A DNA stretch of 26,643 nt from an uncultured Anaerolineaceae bacterium (GTDB lineage: Bacteria; Chloroflexota; Anaerolineae; Anaerolineales; Anaerolineaceae): assembly GCA_938020565.1 (NCBI GenBank), contig CALIHP010000008.1, positions 1-26,643 of the forward strand. The letters run 5' to 3'. The notes under the pieces were generated by a model, which did not search any database, was not told where the DNA came from, and saw nothing but the letters and a program-made list of their open reading frames with translations. Shown here one piece after another: positions 6,148 through 14,363 of the stretch. The translations under genes and the position numbers were made by a program. Each line of letters starts with the position of its first letter. Position 1 is the stretch's first letter.

Positions 6148-7368
6148 ATGAGAACGATTGCTATTGCCGGAACCTTCGACACAAAGGGCGCAGAGTTTCT
6201 TTATGTCAAAGGATTGGCGAAAGCGTTGGGACTGAATACTCTTATGATTCATACGGGTATTTTCGAACCGGATTTCACGGCGGATGTATCCAACGAAGAA
6301 GTAGCAGCGGCGGCAGGATATGATATTAAGAAGATTGCTGAGCGCAGGGACCGCGCGATGGCGACTGAGGCGCTGGCGAACGGTATGCGAGTTATCGTGC
6401 CCAAGCTGTACAAAGAAGGACGGTTCGACGGAATTCTCTCGTTTGGTGGTTCCGGCGGTACCTCTTTGGTTACCCCGGCGATGCGGGCGCTTCCGATCGG
6501 CGTCCCTAAGCTCATGGTATCCACAATGGCGTCTGGAAACGTGGCTCAGTACGTCGGAACGAGCGATATCGTAATGATGCCTTCTATTGTTGACGTTGCA
6601 GGATTAAACAAAATATCCAGGACAATATTCCGTAATGCGATATTGGCGATCGCCGGTATGGTTGGGCTGGTGGATCAACTTCCGGTAGAGCGAGAGGATC
6701 CGAAGCCGTTGATTGCCGCGACGATGTTTGGTGTTACCACCCCATGCGTTGATCGGGCAAAGGAATATCTGGAGGCGCGCGGCTATGAGGTTCTGGTATT
6801 TCATTGTACCGGGACGGGCGGAAAAACCATGGAAGCGTTAATTGAAGCCGATTTCTTCAAAGGGGTACTCGATTTAACCACAACAGAATGGTGTGATGAG
6901 ATTGCTGGAGGTGTTTTGTCAGCTGGCCTGACTCGGTGCGAAGCGGCGATTAAGACGGGAACACCGCAAGTTGTTTCGGTCGGAGCGTTGGACATGGTCA
7001 ACTTCGGGCCTTTTGATACGGTGCCGGATCAGTATTCCGCCAGGAATCTTTACAAGCATAATCCGACTGTTACATTGATGCGCACTTCGGTTTCTGAAAA
7101 CGTAAAAATTGCCGAAAAACTGGCAGAAAAATGGAATAGCGCCGAAAGAAAAATGACGTTGATGCTTCCGCTCAAGGGCGTTTCCATGATTGACGCAGAG
7201 GGACAGCCATTTTATGGATTTGATGAAGATGTGGCGCTGTTTGAGACATTAAAAAAAGGGATAACCAATCCTAATGTCGAAATCGTCGAAATGGAGAACC
7301 ATATCAACGATGCGGAATTCGCGGAAGAAGCAGCCTCACGGCTGATTTCCTTGATTGAAAATCGGTAG
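6148..7368 (+). CDS. Tm-1-like ATP-binding protein (UPF0261 family)
   Basis: A 406-residue UPF0261/Tm-1-like protein (Pfam PF06792). The N-terminal lobe starts with TIAIAGTFDTKGAEFLYVKG (3-22) and contains the glycine-rich SFGGSGGTSLVTPAMR (98-113) and PKLMVSTMASGN (120-131). The C-terminal lobe starts near 186 and carries VFHCTGTGGKTMEALIEA (217-234) and VVSVGALDMVNFGP (275-288). The homologous N-terminal part of tomato Tm-1 binds ATP and blocks tobamovirus replication; the bacterial biochemical function is not established to my knowledge. The start is ATG 6148, with GGAGG 7 nt upstream; an upstream ATG at 6064 would run through the terminator hairpin. The PEP_hydrolase-like gene follows after 30 nt, so the two are co-transcribed. 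In Tm-1 both families form one polypeptide, implying that they work together. Confidence 0.92.
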   Translation: MRTIAIAGTFDTKGAEFLYVKGLAKALGLNTLMIHTGIFEPDFTADVSNEEVAAAAGYDIKKIAERRDRAMATEALANGMRVIVPKLYKEGRFDGILSFGGSGGTSLVTPAMRALPIGVPKLMVSTMASGNVAQYVGTSDIVMMPSIVDVAGLNKISRTIFRNAILAIAGMVGLVDQLPVEREDPKPLIAATMFGVTTPCVDRAKEYLEARGYEVLVFHCTGTGGKTMEALIEADFFKGVLDLTTTEWCDEIAGGVLSAGLTRCEAAIKTGTPQVVSVGALDMVNFGPFDTVPDQYSARNLYKHNPTVTLMRTSVSENVKIAEKLAEKWNSAERKMTLMLPLKGVSMIDAEGQPFYGFDEDVALFETLKKGITNPNVEIVEMENHINDAEFAEEAASRLISLIENR

Positions 7369-7398
7369 TTTGTATCATTCGTTTGAGGAGGTAATCGT

Positions 7399-8229
7399 AT
7401 GTTAAGAAAAACGCGCAGTGAAATTATGGAAAAGTTTCGCTCCGAAGTCGCGAACGGTAAGATTTTGGTCGGCGTTGGCGCCGGTACCGGTATTACCGCT
7501 AAGTGCAGTGAAGCAGCCGGTGTGGATATGCTCATCATCTACAATTCCGGGCGCTTTCGTATGGCTGGTCGCGGTTCATTGTCCGGTCTGTTGGCTTACG
7601 GAGACGCGAATGCGATCGTTCAGGAAATGGGACGGGAAGTTTTACCGATTGTCAGGAAAACACCCGTTCTGGCCGGCGTCTGCGGGACGGATCCATTCCG
7701 GATCATGGACATTTTCTTAAAGCAGTTGAAGGAACAGGGTTTTAACGGCGTTCAGAATTTTCCGACCGTCGGATTGATAGACGGTAAATTCCGCGCAAAT
7801 TTGGAAGAAACGGGCATGGGATACGGGCTTGAGGTTGACATGATCCGTGAGGCGCACAAGCTGGATATGCTGACCTGCCCTTACGTCTTTGACGCTGAGC
7901 AGGCGAAAGCGATGGCTGAAGCGGGCGCGGATATATTAGTCGCACATATGGGGCTGACGACCAAGGGTTCTATCGGAGCAGAAACTGCTGTTACGCTGGA
8001 GGACTGCTGTGTGAAGATTCGCGAGATTATTAAAGCAGGTCGTGAAATCAGACCGGACATCATGGTTATCTGCCATGGCGGTCCGATAGCCGATCCGGCA
8101 GATGCCGAGTATGTGATTCGGAATGTTCCGGAGATCGATGGTTTCTTCGGCGCCTCTTCGATTGAACGGCTGGCTTCCGAACGCGGGATGACGGCTCAGG
8201 CGGCTGCGTTCAAGGCGATTTCAAAGTAG
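7399..8229 (+). CDS. PEP_hydrolase-family TIM-barrel enzyme
   Basis: A 276-residue protein of the phosphoenolpyruvate hydrolase-like family (Pfam PF09370), with a TIM-barrel fold. Visible conserved blocks are VGVGAGTGITAKC (24-36), VCGTDP (94-99), QNFPTVGLIDGKFR (119-132), AGADILVAHMGLT (175-187), ICHGGP (224-229) and the phosphate-site-like GFFGASSIER (248-257). Cys95 and His226 are candidate functional residues, because the regulator-fused copy upstream has lost both. The ribosome site GAGGAGGT is strong, 6 nt before the ATG. It is the last gene of the cluster and is followed by a strong terminator. Family name aside, the true substrate is not known and PEP hydrolysis should not be assumed. 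In plants and fungi this domain is fused to a UPF0261 domain, the product of the gene immediately upstream here. Confidence 0.9.
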   Translation: MLRKTRSEIMEKFRSEVANGKILVGVGAGTGITAKCSEAAGVDMLIIYNSGRFRMAGRGSLSGLLAYGDANAIVQEMGREVLPIVRKTPVLAGVCGTDPFRIMDIFLKQLKEQGFNGVQNFPTVGLIDGKFRANLEETGMGYGLEVDMIREAHKLDMLTCPYVFDAEQAKAMAEAGADILVAHMGLTTKGSIGAETAVTLEDCCVKIREIIKAGREIRPDIMVICHGGPIADPADAEYVIRNVPEIDGFFGASSIERLASERGMTAQAAAFKAISK

Positions 8230-8295
8230 GATAAGCGCATCGGCCCGTTCTTTCCGAAAAATAATTTTGGAATGGATCCCTGGCGGGAAAAAATT

Positions 8296-8338
8296 ACGCA
8301 AGGAGAAAAGCGAATATACGTTTTTCCCCTTGCGTTTT
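8296..8338. terminator. Bidirectional rho-independent terminator
   Basis: A 17-bp stem (8296-8312 with 8319-8335, one G-U and one A-C position) closes on a 6-nt AATATA loop. On the plus strand TTTT follows; on the minus strand AATTTTTT follows. It therefore serves both the Tm-1-like cluster and the convergent glycosyltransferase. Confidence 0.85.
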
Positions 8339-8370
8339 AAATCCTGGATAGCTTGTTTTTTGATTTCAGG

Positions 8371-9054
8371 CTAATCTACGAAGCGGTATTTAATCAGCGT
8401 CCAAAGCGCGATCAGCCCGTCTTTGGGCTTGATTTTCTTTCCTTCGGTATAGTAGCGCGGCGTGAATTCGATCGGGACTTCGTAAATCCTGAAGCCGCGC
8501 TTCAGGATTTTTGCGGTGAATTCCGGTTCAAAATCGAAACTGTGCGCATGCAGCGGGATTTCGCGGACGGAAGAGACTTTAAAAAGCTTATATCCGGTCT
8601 CCATGTCCGATAGAATGTTGTTGTAGAGGATATTGGTTACCAGCGTCAGGATTTTATTCGCGACCATGTTCCAGAACAGGATCGGCCGCCGGGCCGCTCC
8701 CAGGAAGCGCGAGCCGTAGACAACGTCGGCGATCCCGTCTTCAATCGGCTTGATCAGCGACGTGTAGCAGGCGGGGTTATATTCGAGATCAGCGTCCTGG
8801 ATAATCGCGTATTCGGAGCGGGCGGCGAGGATCCCTTTTCGAACCGCGGCGCCTTTTCCTTCGTTTTTCTCCGAAAAAATAACGTTAACGATCGGATCGT
8901 TTTCGTACCCTTTCAGGATTTCGCGCGAGCGGTCGGTCGATCCGTCGTCGACGCAGAGGATCTCATTCGCCAGTCCGGTTTCCTTGACGCGCCGGATAAT
9001 TTCTTCGAGCGTTTCTTCTTCGTTATATACCGGAATGATGACCGTTAATTGCAT
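8371..9054 (-). CDS. Family 2 glycosyltransferase (dolichyl/polyprenyl-phosphate sugar synthase-like)
   Basis: A 227-residue GT-A fold enzyme. VIIPVYNEEETLEEII (5-20) and VDDGSTD (35-41) form the nucleotide-sugar site, and QDADLEYNP (86-94) carries the metal-binding DxD. SRFLG, DMETGYKLF and the late EGKKI segment resemble the DPM1-like group that moves a sugar from a nucleotide to a polyprenyl phosphate. There is no obvious C-terminal membrane pair, so it is the soluble catalytic form. Such lipid-linked sugars feed GT-C transferases, one of which is encoded at 15171-17051; a link is possible but speculative. AAGGAG lies about 9 nt before the ATG. It appears monocistronic. Confidence 0.88.
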   Translation of the reverse strand: MQLTVIIPVYNEEETLEEIIRRVKETGLANEILCVDDGSTDRSREILKGYENDPIVNVIFSEKNEGKGAAVRKGILAARSEYAIIQDADLEYNPACYTSLIKPIEDGIADVVYGSRFLGAARRPILFWNMVANKILTLVTNILYNNILSDMETGYKLFKVSSVREIPLHAHSFDFEPEFTAKILKRGFRIYEVPIEFTPRYYTEGKKIKPKDGLIALWTLIKYRFVD

Positions 9055-9176
9055 GGATGTTTTCTCCTTTTCCGCCGTTCCTGAATTTTGAAGAGTGAAG
9101 TATAAATATAAGCGAAAGTATACTCGAAACTGCGTTCCCGCGCTTCTTTTTCCCTGGAACAGGGGACCCGGCGGGG

Positions 9177-9767
9177 ATGCGGACAGGGGGATTCAGCCGC
9201 TTGGCGGTTCAGGACGTCGTTTTACGGTTTTTTCATTCGATCGTGCGGTTCCCGTCTGGCGGGCGGATTCTTGGCGCGGTGATTGCGCGCGCCTCCTGGC
9301 TGGTTCCAGGGCGGCGTCTTGCCGAGACGGAAACGCTTCTCGTCCTGGCGCATCCGCGCCCCTGTTATCCGTTCCACGCGCTGGCGCTCCTGAAGGCGGA
9401 CGTCGGCGGCTTTCTGTCGCTCGACGCGGTGGGAATGGAACGGTTTGCCGCAGATCTGGAAAAGGCGCTTCCGGATTTATTTCGCGTGAGCGGGTCTGAT
9501 CGGCTCTGGCTCGTTATCAACGGCGGGACCCGGCAGGACGTCGCTCAGTTTCACGCGCATGTCGTTCGGCTCCCGGACGAGCGCGGGAGCCTCGGCGATC
9601 GGCTGCGCTCGTCGACGCTCGCGGCGGCTTTCGCCGAGGCGCGGGCGATTCTTGAACGCCGCCGCGGGTGGCGCGGGTATTCGTTTCAGGTTGAGATCCG
9701 GGCGGAGACGGATGGCGCGGTTTCAGCCTGGCTGATCCGTGACGGGCTGAATCCTGCGGCGCATTGA
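9177..9767 (+). CDS. HIT-like domain protein
   Basis: A 196-residue protein that looks like a diverged histidine-triad (HIT) protein. TLLVLAHPRPCYPFHALALL (53-72) matches the first HIT strand pair and its proline/histidine turn. NGGTRQDVAQFHAHVVRLP (115-133) is the catalytic segment. The usual HxHxH is QxHxH here (Gln124, His126, His128); the nucleophilic middle His is kept and the first His is replaced. HIT proteins are nucleotide hydrolases or transferases. The start is not certain: ATG 9177 has only a purine-rich stretch upstream. The glycerophosphodiesterase follows 56 nt downstream and has its own promoter candidate. Confidence 0.65.
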   Translation: MRTGGFSRLAVQDVVLRFFHSIVRFPSGGRILGAVIARASWLVPGRRLAETETLLVLAHPRPCYPFHALALLKADVGGFLSLDAVGMERFAADLEKALPDLFRVSGSDRLWLVINGGTRQDVAQFHAHVVRLPDERGSLGDRLRSSTLAAAFAEARAILERRRGWRGYSFQVEIRAETDGAVSAWLIRDGLNPAAH

Positions 9768-9786
9768 AAAAAATCGCGGCGGAGTT

Positions 9787-9795
9787 TGGTATGAT
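9787..9795 (+). promoter_or_regulatory. Extended -10 promoter candidate of the glycerophosphodiesterase gene
   Basis: TGGTATGAT matches the extended -10 pattern. It would start transcription near 9802, giving a leader of about 22 nt that includes the AAGGA ribosome site. Confidence 0.4.
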
Positions 9796-9823
9796 TAATT
9801 CAAGCGAAAAAAAGGATGTGCGT

Positions 9824-10552
9824 ATGAAAATTCTGGCTCATCGCGGATATTCCTCGATTTATCCTGAAAATACAATGCTGGCGTTTCGGAAAGCGTTGGA
9901 GTTTGGCGCGGACGGGATCGAGTTCGACGTTCAACTGACCCGGGACGATCAGGTGGTCGTAATTCACGACCTGACGACGGAGCGGACAACCGGCGTTAAG
10001 GGGAAAGTGGAAGAGATGACGCTGTCTGAGCTGCAGTGCCTGAACGCCTGTTTCCGGAAACAGGAGCTTTATCCGCGCGAAACAATTCCGACGCTGGACA
10101 TGGTTTTCGCGGCCTTCGGGACGAAGCTGCTGATGAACGTGGAGATCAAGACGCGCAACCCGAAACGGGTCGGCAAACTGGTCGATCGGGTCATCGAAAC
10201 GATCCTGTATTATAAGAATCAGGAGTCGATTATTTTTTCATCGTTTAATTTCGGCGATCTCGTCAAGGCGCGCAACGTTTTCCCGGAGATCAAGACCGGA
10301 CTGATCGCGGATAAGGGGCCGTCCGGCTGGGGGGCGCGCGCATTCTTCAAGCACTCGATCCACGTCGACGCGATCCATCCGCATCTCGACCTGGTCACGC
10401 CGAAGTTCGTTCACAATGAACATATCTGTAATCGAGAGGTTCGCCCGTGGGTCGTCAACAGCTCGTACGATATGATGCGGTTCCAGCGAATGGGCGTCGA
10501 CGCGATCATCACGGACGACCCGATTTTAGGGTTGGTTTACAGCGGGGTTTAG
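9824..10552 (+). CDS. Glycerophosphodiester phosphodiesterase
   Basis: A 242-residue GDPD-family enzyme (UgpQ-like) that hydrolyses glycerophosphodiesters to glycerol-3-phosphate and an alcohol. The catalytic set is complete: HRG (6-8), PENT (14-17), Glu33 and Asp35 in GIEFDVQLT, and His48-Asp49. MNVEIKT and a late ITDDP complete the barrel. The ATG at 9824 starts the protein exactly at the usual MKILAHRG and has AAGGA upstream. The TTG at 9764, overlapping the previous stop, would add 20 unrelated residues. There is no signal peptide, so it acts in the cytoplasm. The next gene is convergent. Confidence 0.93.
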   Translation: MKILAHRGYSSIYPENTMLAFRKALEFGADGIEFDVQLTRDDQVVVIHDLTTERTTGVKGKVEEMTLSELQCLNACFRKQELYPRETIPTLDMVFAAFGTKLLMNVEIKTRNPKRVGKLVDRVIETILYYKNQESIIFSSFNFGDLVKARNVFPEIKTGLIADKGPSGWGARAFFKHSIHVDAIHPHLDLVTPKFVHNEHICNREVRPWVVNSSYDMMRFQRMGVDAIITDDPILGLVYSGV

Positions 10553-10573
10553 CGGAGCTCCCCGCCGGGGATC

Positions 10574-11896
10574 CTAACCCGCGAGAACTGTCCGAATTGT
10601 CTTCAGCCGCTCGACGAGTTTCGGGTCGGTGTCAGGCGCGCCGCTGATATTTTCGATAACGGTCTCCAGCATCTCTTTAAAGTCGTCGGTCACGGCGTCC
10701 CGATTGTTTTCAATCGCCGCGGTCAATTCGCTGATATCCTCGATTTTCATTAAGGACTGGAGAAACTCCAGCTCCGGCGGGACTTTCATCATTTCTTCGA
10801 CCTTATCGATCAGCGCCTGAATCTTCCCGCTGCGTTCGTAGTTCATCTCTTTTCGGGCGTTTTCAAGCTCTTCGCCGGCGACTTCAAGGAAGGCGTCGTC
10901 GATTGCGCGTGCGTACTGCTCGATGGCCTGATCCGTATGATCGGCTTTGAGGATGGCTTCAAGCGCCTGCTTGCGGAGTTTTTTCTGTTCCTGGATCGAA
11001 GCGTCGATCTCGCGGACGGCGGCGAGGGTTTTCTCGCGGATTTCGCTGAGTCTGTCTTTTTCCGCGCCGGCGGCAGCGTCGATTTTCGCGGTCAGCGTTT
11101 CGAAGAAGCGGTAGTCCATTCCGTTCCGGGCCAGTCCGACGATTGTATGGAGGTAGGCGTCGTCCTGCGATCCGGCGACGAGATCGAGGAGCGTGTTGCG
11201 GTTGAGGTTTTCGCCGAGCGCCTGCAGGTCGGCGATCGCTTTTCGCGTGCTCTCCGCGCGGATTTTCAATTCGCGGCCGTATTCGGTCTTTTCGAGGAGC
11301 TCGTTCTGGATCAGCTGAGCCTTCTGGATCAGTGTCTCGTTTCCAGTCGCTTCAGCGTTGCCCTGAACGTTCGCGAGGAGCGCGAAAAAGCCGTCGTCGT
11401 ATGGCGTCAGGTCCTGATCGATGATGCCCGGAACGGCGTTGTCGTCCGCGCTGAGAAGCTGACGCAGCAGGCTGATTTTCCGCTCTTCCGCCTGGATCAT
11501 TTCTTTCGTGATCCCGTCAGCCTCGAGAATCGTATCCAGCAGCGTGTCGTAGGAGTACATCGAGCGCGGTTGGAAAAGGTAACCGCCGCGTTTCTCGGCG
11601 GGGAGCGCGTCGACGACCGACCGGATCAGCTGCCCCAGGATTCTTTCCTGTTCCGGGAGCGGGGTGTTCAGTTCGGCGGGGTAGTACGTCAGGAAGAGCT
11701 GCTTCTCAGGATCATGGTAAACGAGCGGCGTTCCCAGCGGGCTCGCGTATCCGCAGGAGGAACAGACAGCGGTATTGAATTGGCCGCTGAGAAGCTTTTG
11801 TTTTGCCTGTGGATCGCGGGCCAGATCAAATATTTGTTGAACATTCGCGACCATTGTCTGGCGGCAGCGCGGACATTGCGCAACGGGTTGAGCCAT
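10574..11896 (-). CDS. CpXC-domain protein
   Basis: A 440-residue protein with an N-terminal zinc-ribbon-like CpXC domain: CPRC at 8-11 and CSSCGY at 45-50, followed by the typical FLTYYPAELNTPLPEQERILG region. The rest (about 135-440) is largely helical and charged, with long Lys/Glu-rich stretches that suggest coiled coil. CpXC proteins are widespread and functionally uncharacterised. The start at 11896 places the first cysteine at residue 8 and has only a weak AAGG upstream. It converges with the phosphodiesterase gene, 21 nt apart. The downstream small hairpin (TCCCC/GGGGA near 10559-10571) lacks a T tract, so I do not call it a terminator. Confidence 0.85.
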   Translation of the reverse strand: MAQPVAQCPRCRQTMVANVQQIFDLARDPQAKQKLLSGQFNTAVCSSCGYASPLGTPLVYHDPEKQLFLTYYPAELNTPLPEQERILGQLIRSVVDALPAEKRGGYLFQPRSMYSYDTLLDTILEADGITKEMIQAEERKISLLRQLLSADDNAVPGIIDQDLTPYDDGFFALLANVQGNAEATGNETLIQKAQLIQNELLEKTEYGRELKIRAESTRKAIADLQALGENLNRNTLLDLVAGSQDDAYLHTIVGLARNGMDYRFFETLTAKIDAAAGAEKDRLSEIREKTLAAVREIDASIQEQKKLRKQALEAILKADHTDQAIEQYARAIDDAFLEVAGEELENARKEMNYERSGKIQALIDKVEEMMKVPPELEFLQSLMKIEDISELTAAIENNRDAVTDDFKEMLETVIENISGAPDTDPKLVERLKTIRTVLAG

Positions 11897-11907
11897 AGTT
11901 GATAACC

Positions 11908-12279
11908 TTATTCTTTCGTTTTAAATATGATTCCGGTTGAATTATACCAAAGCGAAACCGCGCGAAATCTGTATTTCCCTTTTCCGTGTCCGGATACCGG
12001 CTCAACGACCCCCTGTTCCTCCAGGTCATGAAGCAGTGCCGAGTTTCTTGTCGGTTTCAGTCCGAGGGCCTTCTGAACGTCCGACCTGCCAAAGACTGTC
12101 TGTAAGCCAAATGTCTCCTGCAATTTGCGAATATGAGCTGCGGCCTTTGGCTTAAATATCTCTTCGATGTTCGCCTTCCCGGCTCCAATGTTCGTTTTCT
12201 GCTGCGGTTTAATGGCTCGGCTGATATGCAAAGTCCGATTGTGAAGCGGATGCTGCGCTGTTCCCTTCTTATCCATCAT
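11908..12279 (-). CDS. Small winged-helix-like protein, possibly a gene fragment
   Basis: A frame of 123 codons from ATG 12279 (a TTG at 12291 and an ATG at 12276 are alternatives); none has a clear ribosome site. Residues about 60-115 look like a winged helix: GRSDVQKALGLKPTRNSALL, then a DLEEQGVVEPVSGHGKGKYRF wing. The N-terminal half has no recognisable fold. It lies in the same reading frame as the AlbA_2-type gene upstream, separated only by two stop codons. It may be a small partner protein or the remnant of a longer protein whose 5' part was lost. Base composition matches the AlbA_2 gene, not the flanking genes, so both probably arrived together. Confidence 0.5.
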   Translation of the reverse strand: MMDKKGTAQHPLHNRTLHISRAIKPQQKTNIGAGKANIEEIFKPKAAAHIRKLQETFGLQTVFGRSDVQKALGLKPTRNSALLHDLEEQGVVEPVSGHGKGKYRFRAVSLWYNSTGIIFKTKE

Positions 12280-12309
12280 ATAAGAAGCCAATCACTCAGC
12301 ACATCCGTA

Positions 12310-13662
12310 TCATTCATTAATCTGCCAATGGCCGTAGCGCCTGCCGCCAATACGTTCTATGCGCCCTTTCTTTCTCATAAAGCCCATATGCCTTATTAAT
12401 GTTCTTCTGGCTATTCCGGTTCGCTCTGATATCTGGTTTATCGTGCCTGATGGATCTTCTTTTATTGCGTTAAGTATCTTTAGTGCCATTGTATCATCCA
12501 AAGGGCCCATGCGGGTGGCACTTTGGCCCTTTGGCTTTTCAGGCTGGTCGATAAGAGCCCTTTGGAGGGCTTTGAAATGAACTCGCAGGGTAGTTCCTAT
12601 CAGCTCATATTCTGGAAGCTCTGCTCCTATTGTTCTGCATTCATCACAGATCTTCTGAATACCCTGCCCCCAGTTTTCAATAAAACCGGCCCGATAAAAA
12701 ACATTCGCCATATCCGGATTGTACGGCCTGGAATTATGCGGCTGCATTAAAGTATCAACCGTCCAGCCTTCAGGGAAAATACAGCAATTGCTGATGATCA
12801 TTGCCTCATCTTCGATTCGAATCTGAATTGGCGCGCCGTACATGTAGCAGTTGTGAATAATAGCGTTATACACTGCTTCACGGATAGCTTCTCTGGCATA
12901 GGAGTATTCTTCAACACGCACATCATGCTCATAACTGATTTTTGCTTTCAGATACATCAGATAGATCAGATCAATGACTTTGCTCGCGTTGACCATAAGC
13001 GATTCCTCAAGATCGTGATGGTAGACAACCGTCCCTTTATGATCGAACTTGCCTACCTTTACATAGCTTCCAGTCTGAACAATTTGAGGATCGCTGTAGA
13101 ACAGCAGCACTGCTGCTCTTTTGAGCTTGCCATTTGACATGAGGCGCAGCTTGCTGAGCAACTCTGCATTCGATATATTCAGTTCTAACGCCGTCATCCG
13201 TTTGCTTCTGAGTGCTTCTCTTCGGAATATTTTGAAGCTTTCTGCATCCAGATCTTCCACTGAAATATTATCAACTGTAACATCTTCCCAGTGAAAGCCC
13301 GTCCTGCGCATAATAAATTGCGACAAAGCAATGCCTGTCAGCTGCTGTTTCGTACTTCCACTCCGATAGTGGTATTCTCCGTGATAGCTTACAGGAAAGC
13401 TGCTTGGTTCAACCTTGATCTCAATATAATTAAGACCATCTTTTGTATGCTTATTGGCCTCTGTCAGGATACCCAATCCGGTTTGAATTTTATTCGGGAT
13501 ATCCTCCATCAGCTTTTTTATATTCTTTACCCCAATGACATTCCCTGTATCGTTGATGCCGATGTAGATTGTCCCTCCCTGAGCATTGGCAAAGCCGCAG
13601 ATCCACTTCAGATACTCGTCCCGCCAGGATTCTTTATATTCGATGTTTTGACTTTCTGCCAT
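12310..13662 (-). CDS. AlbA_2 (schlafen-like) ATP-binding transcriptional regulator
   Basis: A 450-residue protein of the AlbA_2 / divergent-AAA / HATPase_c_4 type, often annotated as RecG-like. The N-terminal AlbA_2 domain has QNIEYKESW (5-13) and FANAQGGTIYIGINDTG (24-40). The GHKL-like ATP-binding part has REAVYNAIIHN..YGAPIQIRI.. and the segment YRAGFIENWGQGIQKICDEC. A winged helix closes the protein (about 395-448, INQISERTGIARRTLIRHM). Such proteins are common in accessory and mobile regions; their targets are mostly unknown. The ribosome site GGAGGTGAT is very strong, 8 nt before ATG. The gene is clearly poorer in G+C and in CG dinucleotides than its neighbours, suggesting acquisition by transfer. 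It has no catalytic signature of a helicase. Confidence 0.88.
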   Translation of the reverse strand: MAESQNIEYKESWRDEYLKWICGFANAQGGTIYIGINDTGNVIGVKNIKKLMEDIPNKIQTGLGILTEANKHTKDGLNYIEIKVEPSSFPVSYHGEYHYRSGSTKQQLTGIALSQFIMRRTGFHWEDVTVDNISVEDLDAESFKIFRREALRSKRMTALELNISNAELLSKLRLMSNGKLKRAAVLLFYSDPQIVQTGSYVKVGKFDHKGTVVYHHDLEESLMVNASKVIDLIYLMYLKAKISYEHDVRVEEYSYAREAIREAVYNAIIHNCYMYGAPIQIRIEDEAMIISNCCIFPEGWTVDTLMQPHNSRPYNPDMANVFYRAGFIENWGQGIQKICDECRTIGAELPEYELIGTTLRVHFKALQRALIDQPEKPKGQSATRMGPLDDTMALKILNAIKEDPSGTINQISERTGIARRTLIRHMGFMRKKGRIERIGGRRYGHWQINE

Positions 13663-13684
13663 GCGTCATCACCTCCGGGTTTTA

Positions 13685-13714
13685 TATATAAATTCAACTA
13701 AAACATGCCGACAA
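13685..13714 (-). promoter_or_regulatory. Promoter candidate of the AlbA_2-type gene
   Basis: Minus-strand TTGTCG (13714-13709) and TATATA (13690-13685) with an 18-nt spacer lie just before the strong ribosome site. The leader would be very short (about 16-18 nt). A second TATAAT lies further upstream (13783-13778, minus), without a good -35. Confidence 0.4.
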
Positions 13715-13856
13715 CTTACGCTGCTGTATATAGAAAAAAGCAACCCTGACCGCAGTCATCCTGTCTTCAACCACTATATTATAAGAAAGGTTCGCAGCGC
13801 GTGGAAACGCGATTATGATAGGAGCGGATGAAACGATGACGTCGGAGGACAACGGG

Positions 13857-14306
13857 ATGGAGAAAATCGAAATTCGCAAGCTGACGGCGGAGGATTACGA
13901 CGCGGTTTACGGTTTATGGATCCGGACGCCGGGAATGGGGCTGAATACGACGGACGACAGCCGGGCTGGGTTCGCGAAATTCATTGCCCGGAATCCGACG
14001 AGCTGTTTCGCTGCGATCGCCGGAACGGGGCTGGCCGGCGTAATTTTAGCGGGTCATGACGGACGGCGCGGTTATATCTATCATCTCTGCGTCGATTCGG
14101 CGTTCCGCCGGGGCGGGCTTGCGCGGCGGCTTGTCGAATCAGCGTTGGGCGCGCTCGAACGGGAAGGAATCCAAAAAGCCGCTCTCGTCGTTTTCGCGCG
14201 GAACGAGGGCGGGAACGCCTTCTGGGAAAAAATCGGTTTCGGCGTCCGGAACGACCTGATTTACCGCAACCGGTCGATTCATGAGCTGGAGCGGATCGAC
14301 ACGTGA
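13857..14306 (+). CDS. GNAT-family N-acetyltransferase
   Basis: A 149-residue GNAT acetyltransferase. MEKIEIRKLTAEDYDAVYGL is a typical start. Motif A is IYHLCVDSAFRRGGLARRLV, with the acetyl-CoA pyrophosphate loop RRGGLA, and motif B is NEGGNAFWEKIGF. I place the start at ATG 13857, preceded by GGAGG with 8-nt spacing. Earlier in-frame ATGs at 13815 and 13836 add residues that do not belong to the fold. The substrate cannot be predicted. It is transcribed toward scpA, 57 nt away, which has its own promoter candidate. Confidence 0.88.
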   Translation: MEKIEIRKLTAEDYDAVYGLWIRTPGMGLNTTDDSRAGFAKFIARNPTSCFAAIAGTGLAGVILAGHDGRRGYIYHLCVDSAFRRGGLARRLVESALGALEREGIQKAALVVFARNEGGNAFWEKIGFGVRNDLIYRNRSIHELERIDT

Positions 14307-14347
14307 AATCCTCCGCGCGCGATCCGGGCGATCGCGCTTCGTGCCTA

Positions 14348-14356
14348 TGCTAAAAT
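14348..14356 (+). promoter_or_regulatory. Extended -10 promoter of scpA, probably leaderless
   Basis: TGCTAAAAT fits the extended -10 pattern and ends 7 nt before the ATG at 14364. The predicted transcription start therefore falls on or next to the start codon. No Shine-Dalgarno is visible before this ATG, which supports a leaderless transcript. Confidence 0.5.
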
Positions 14357-14363
14357 TGAGCGC

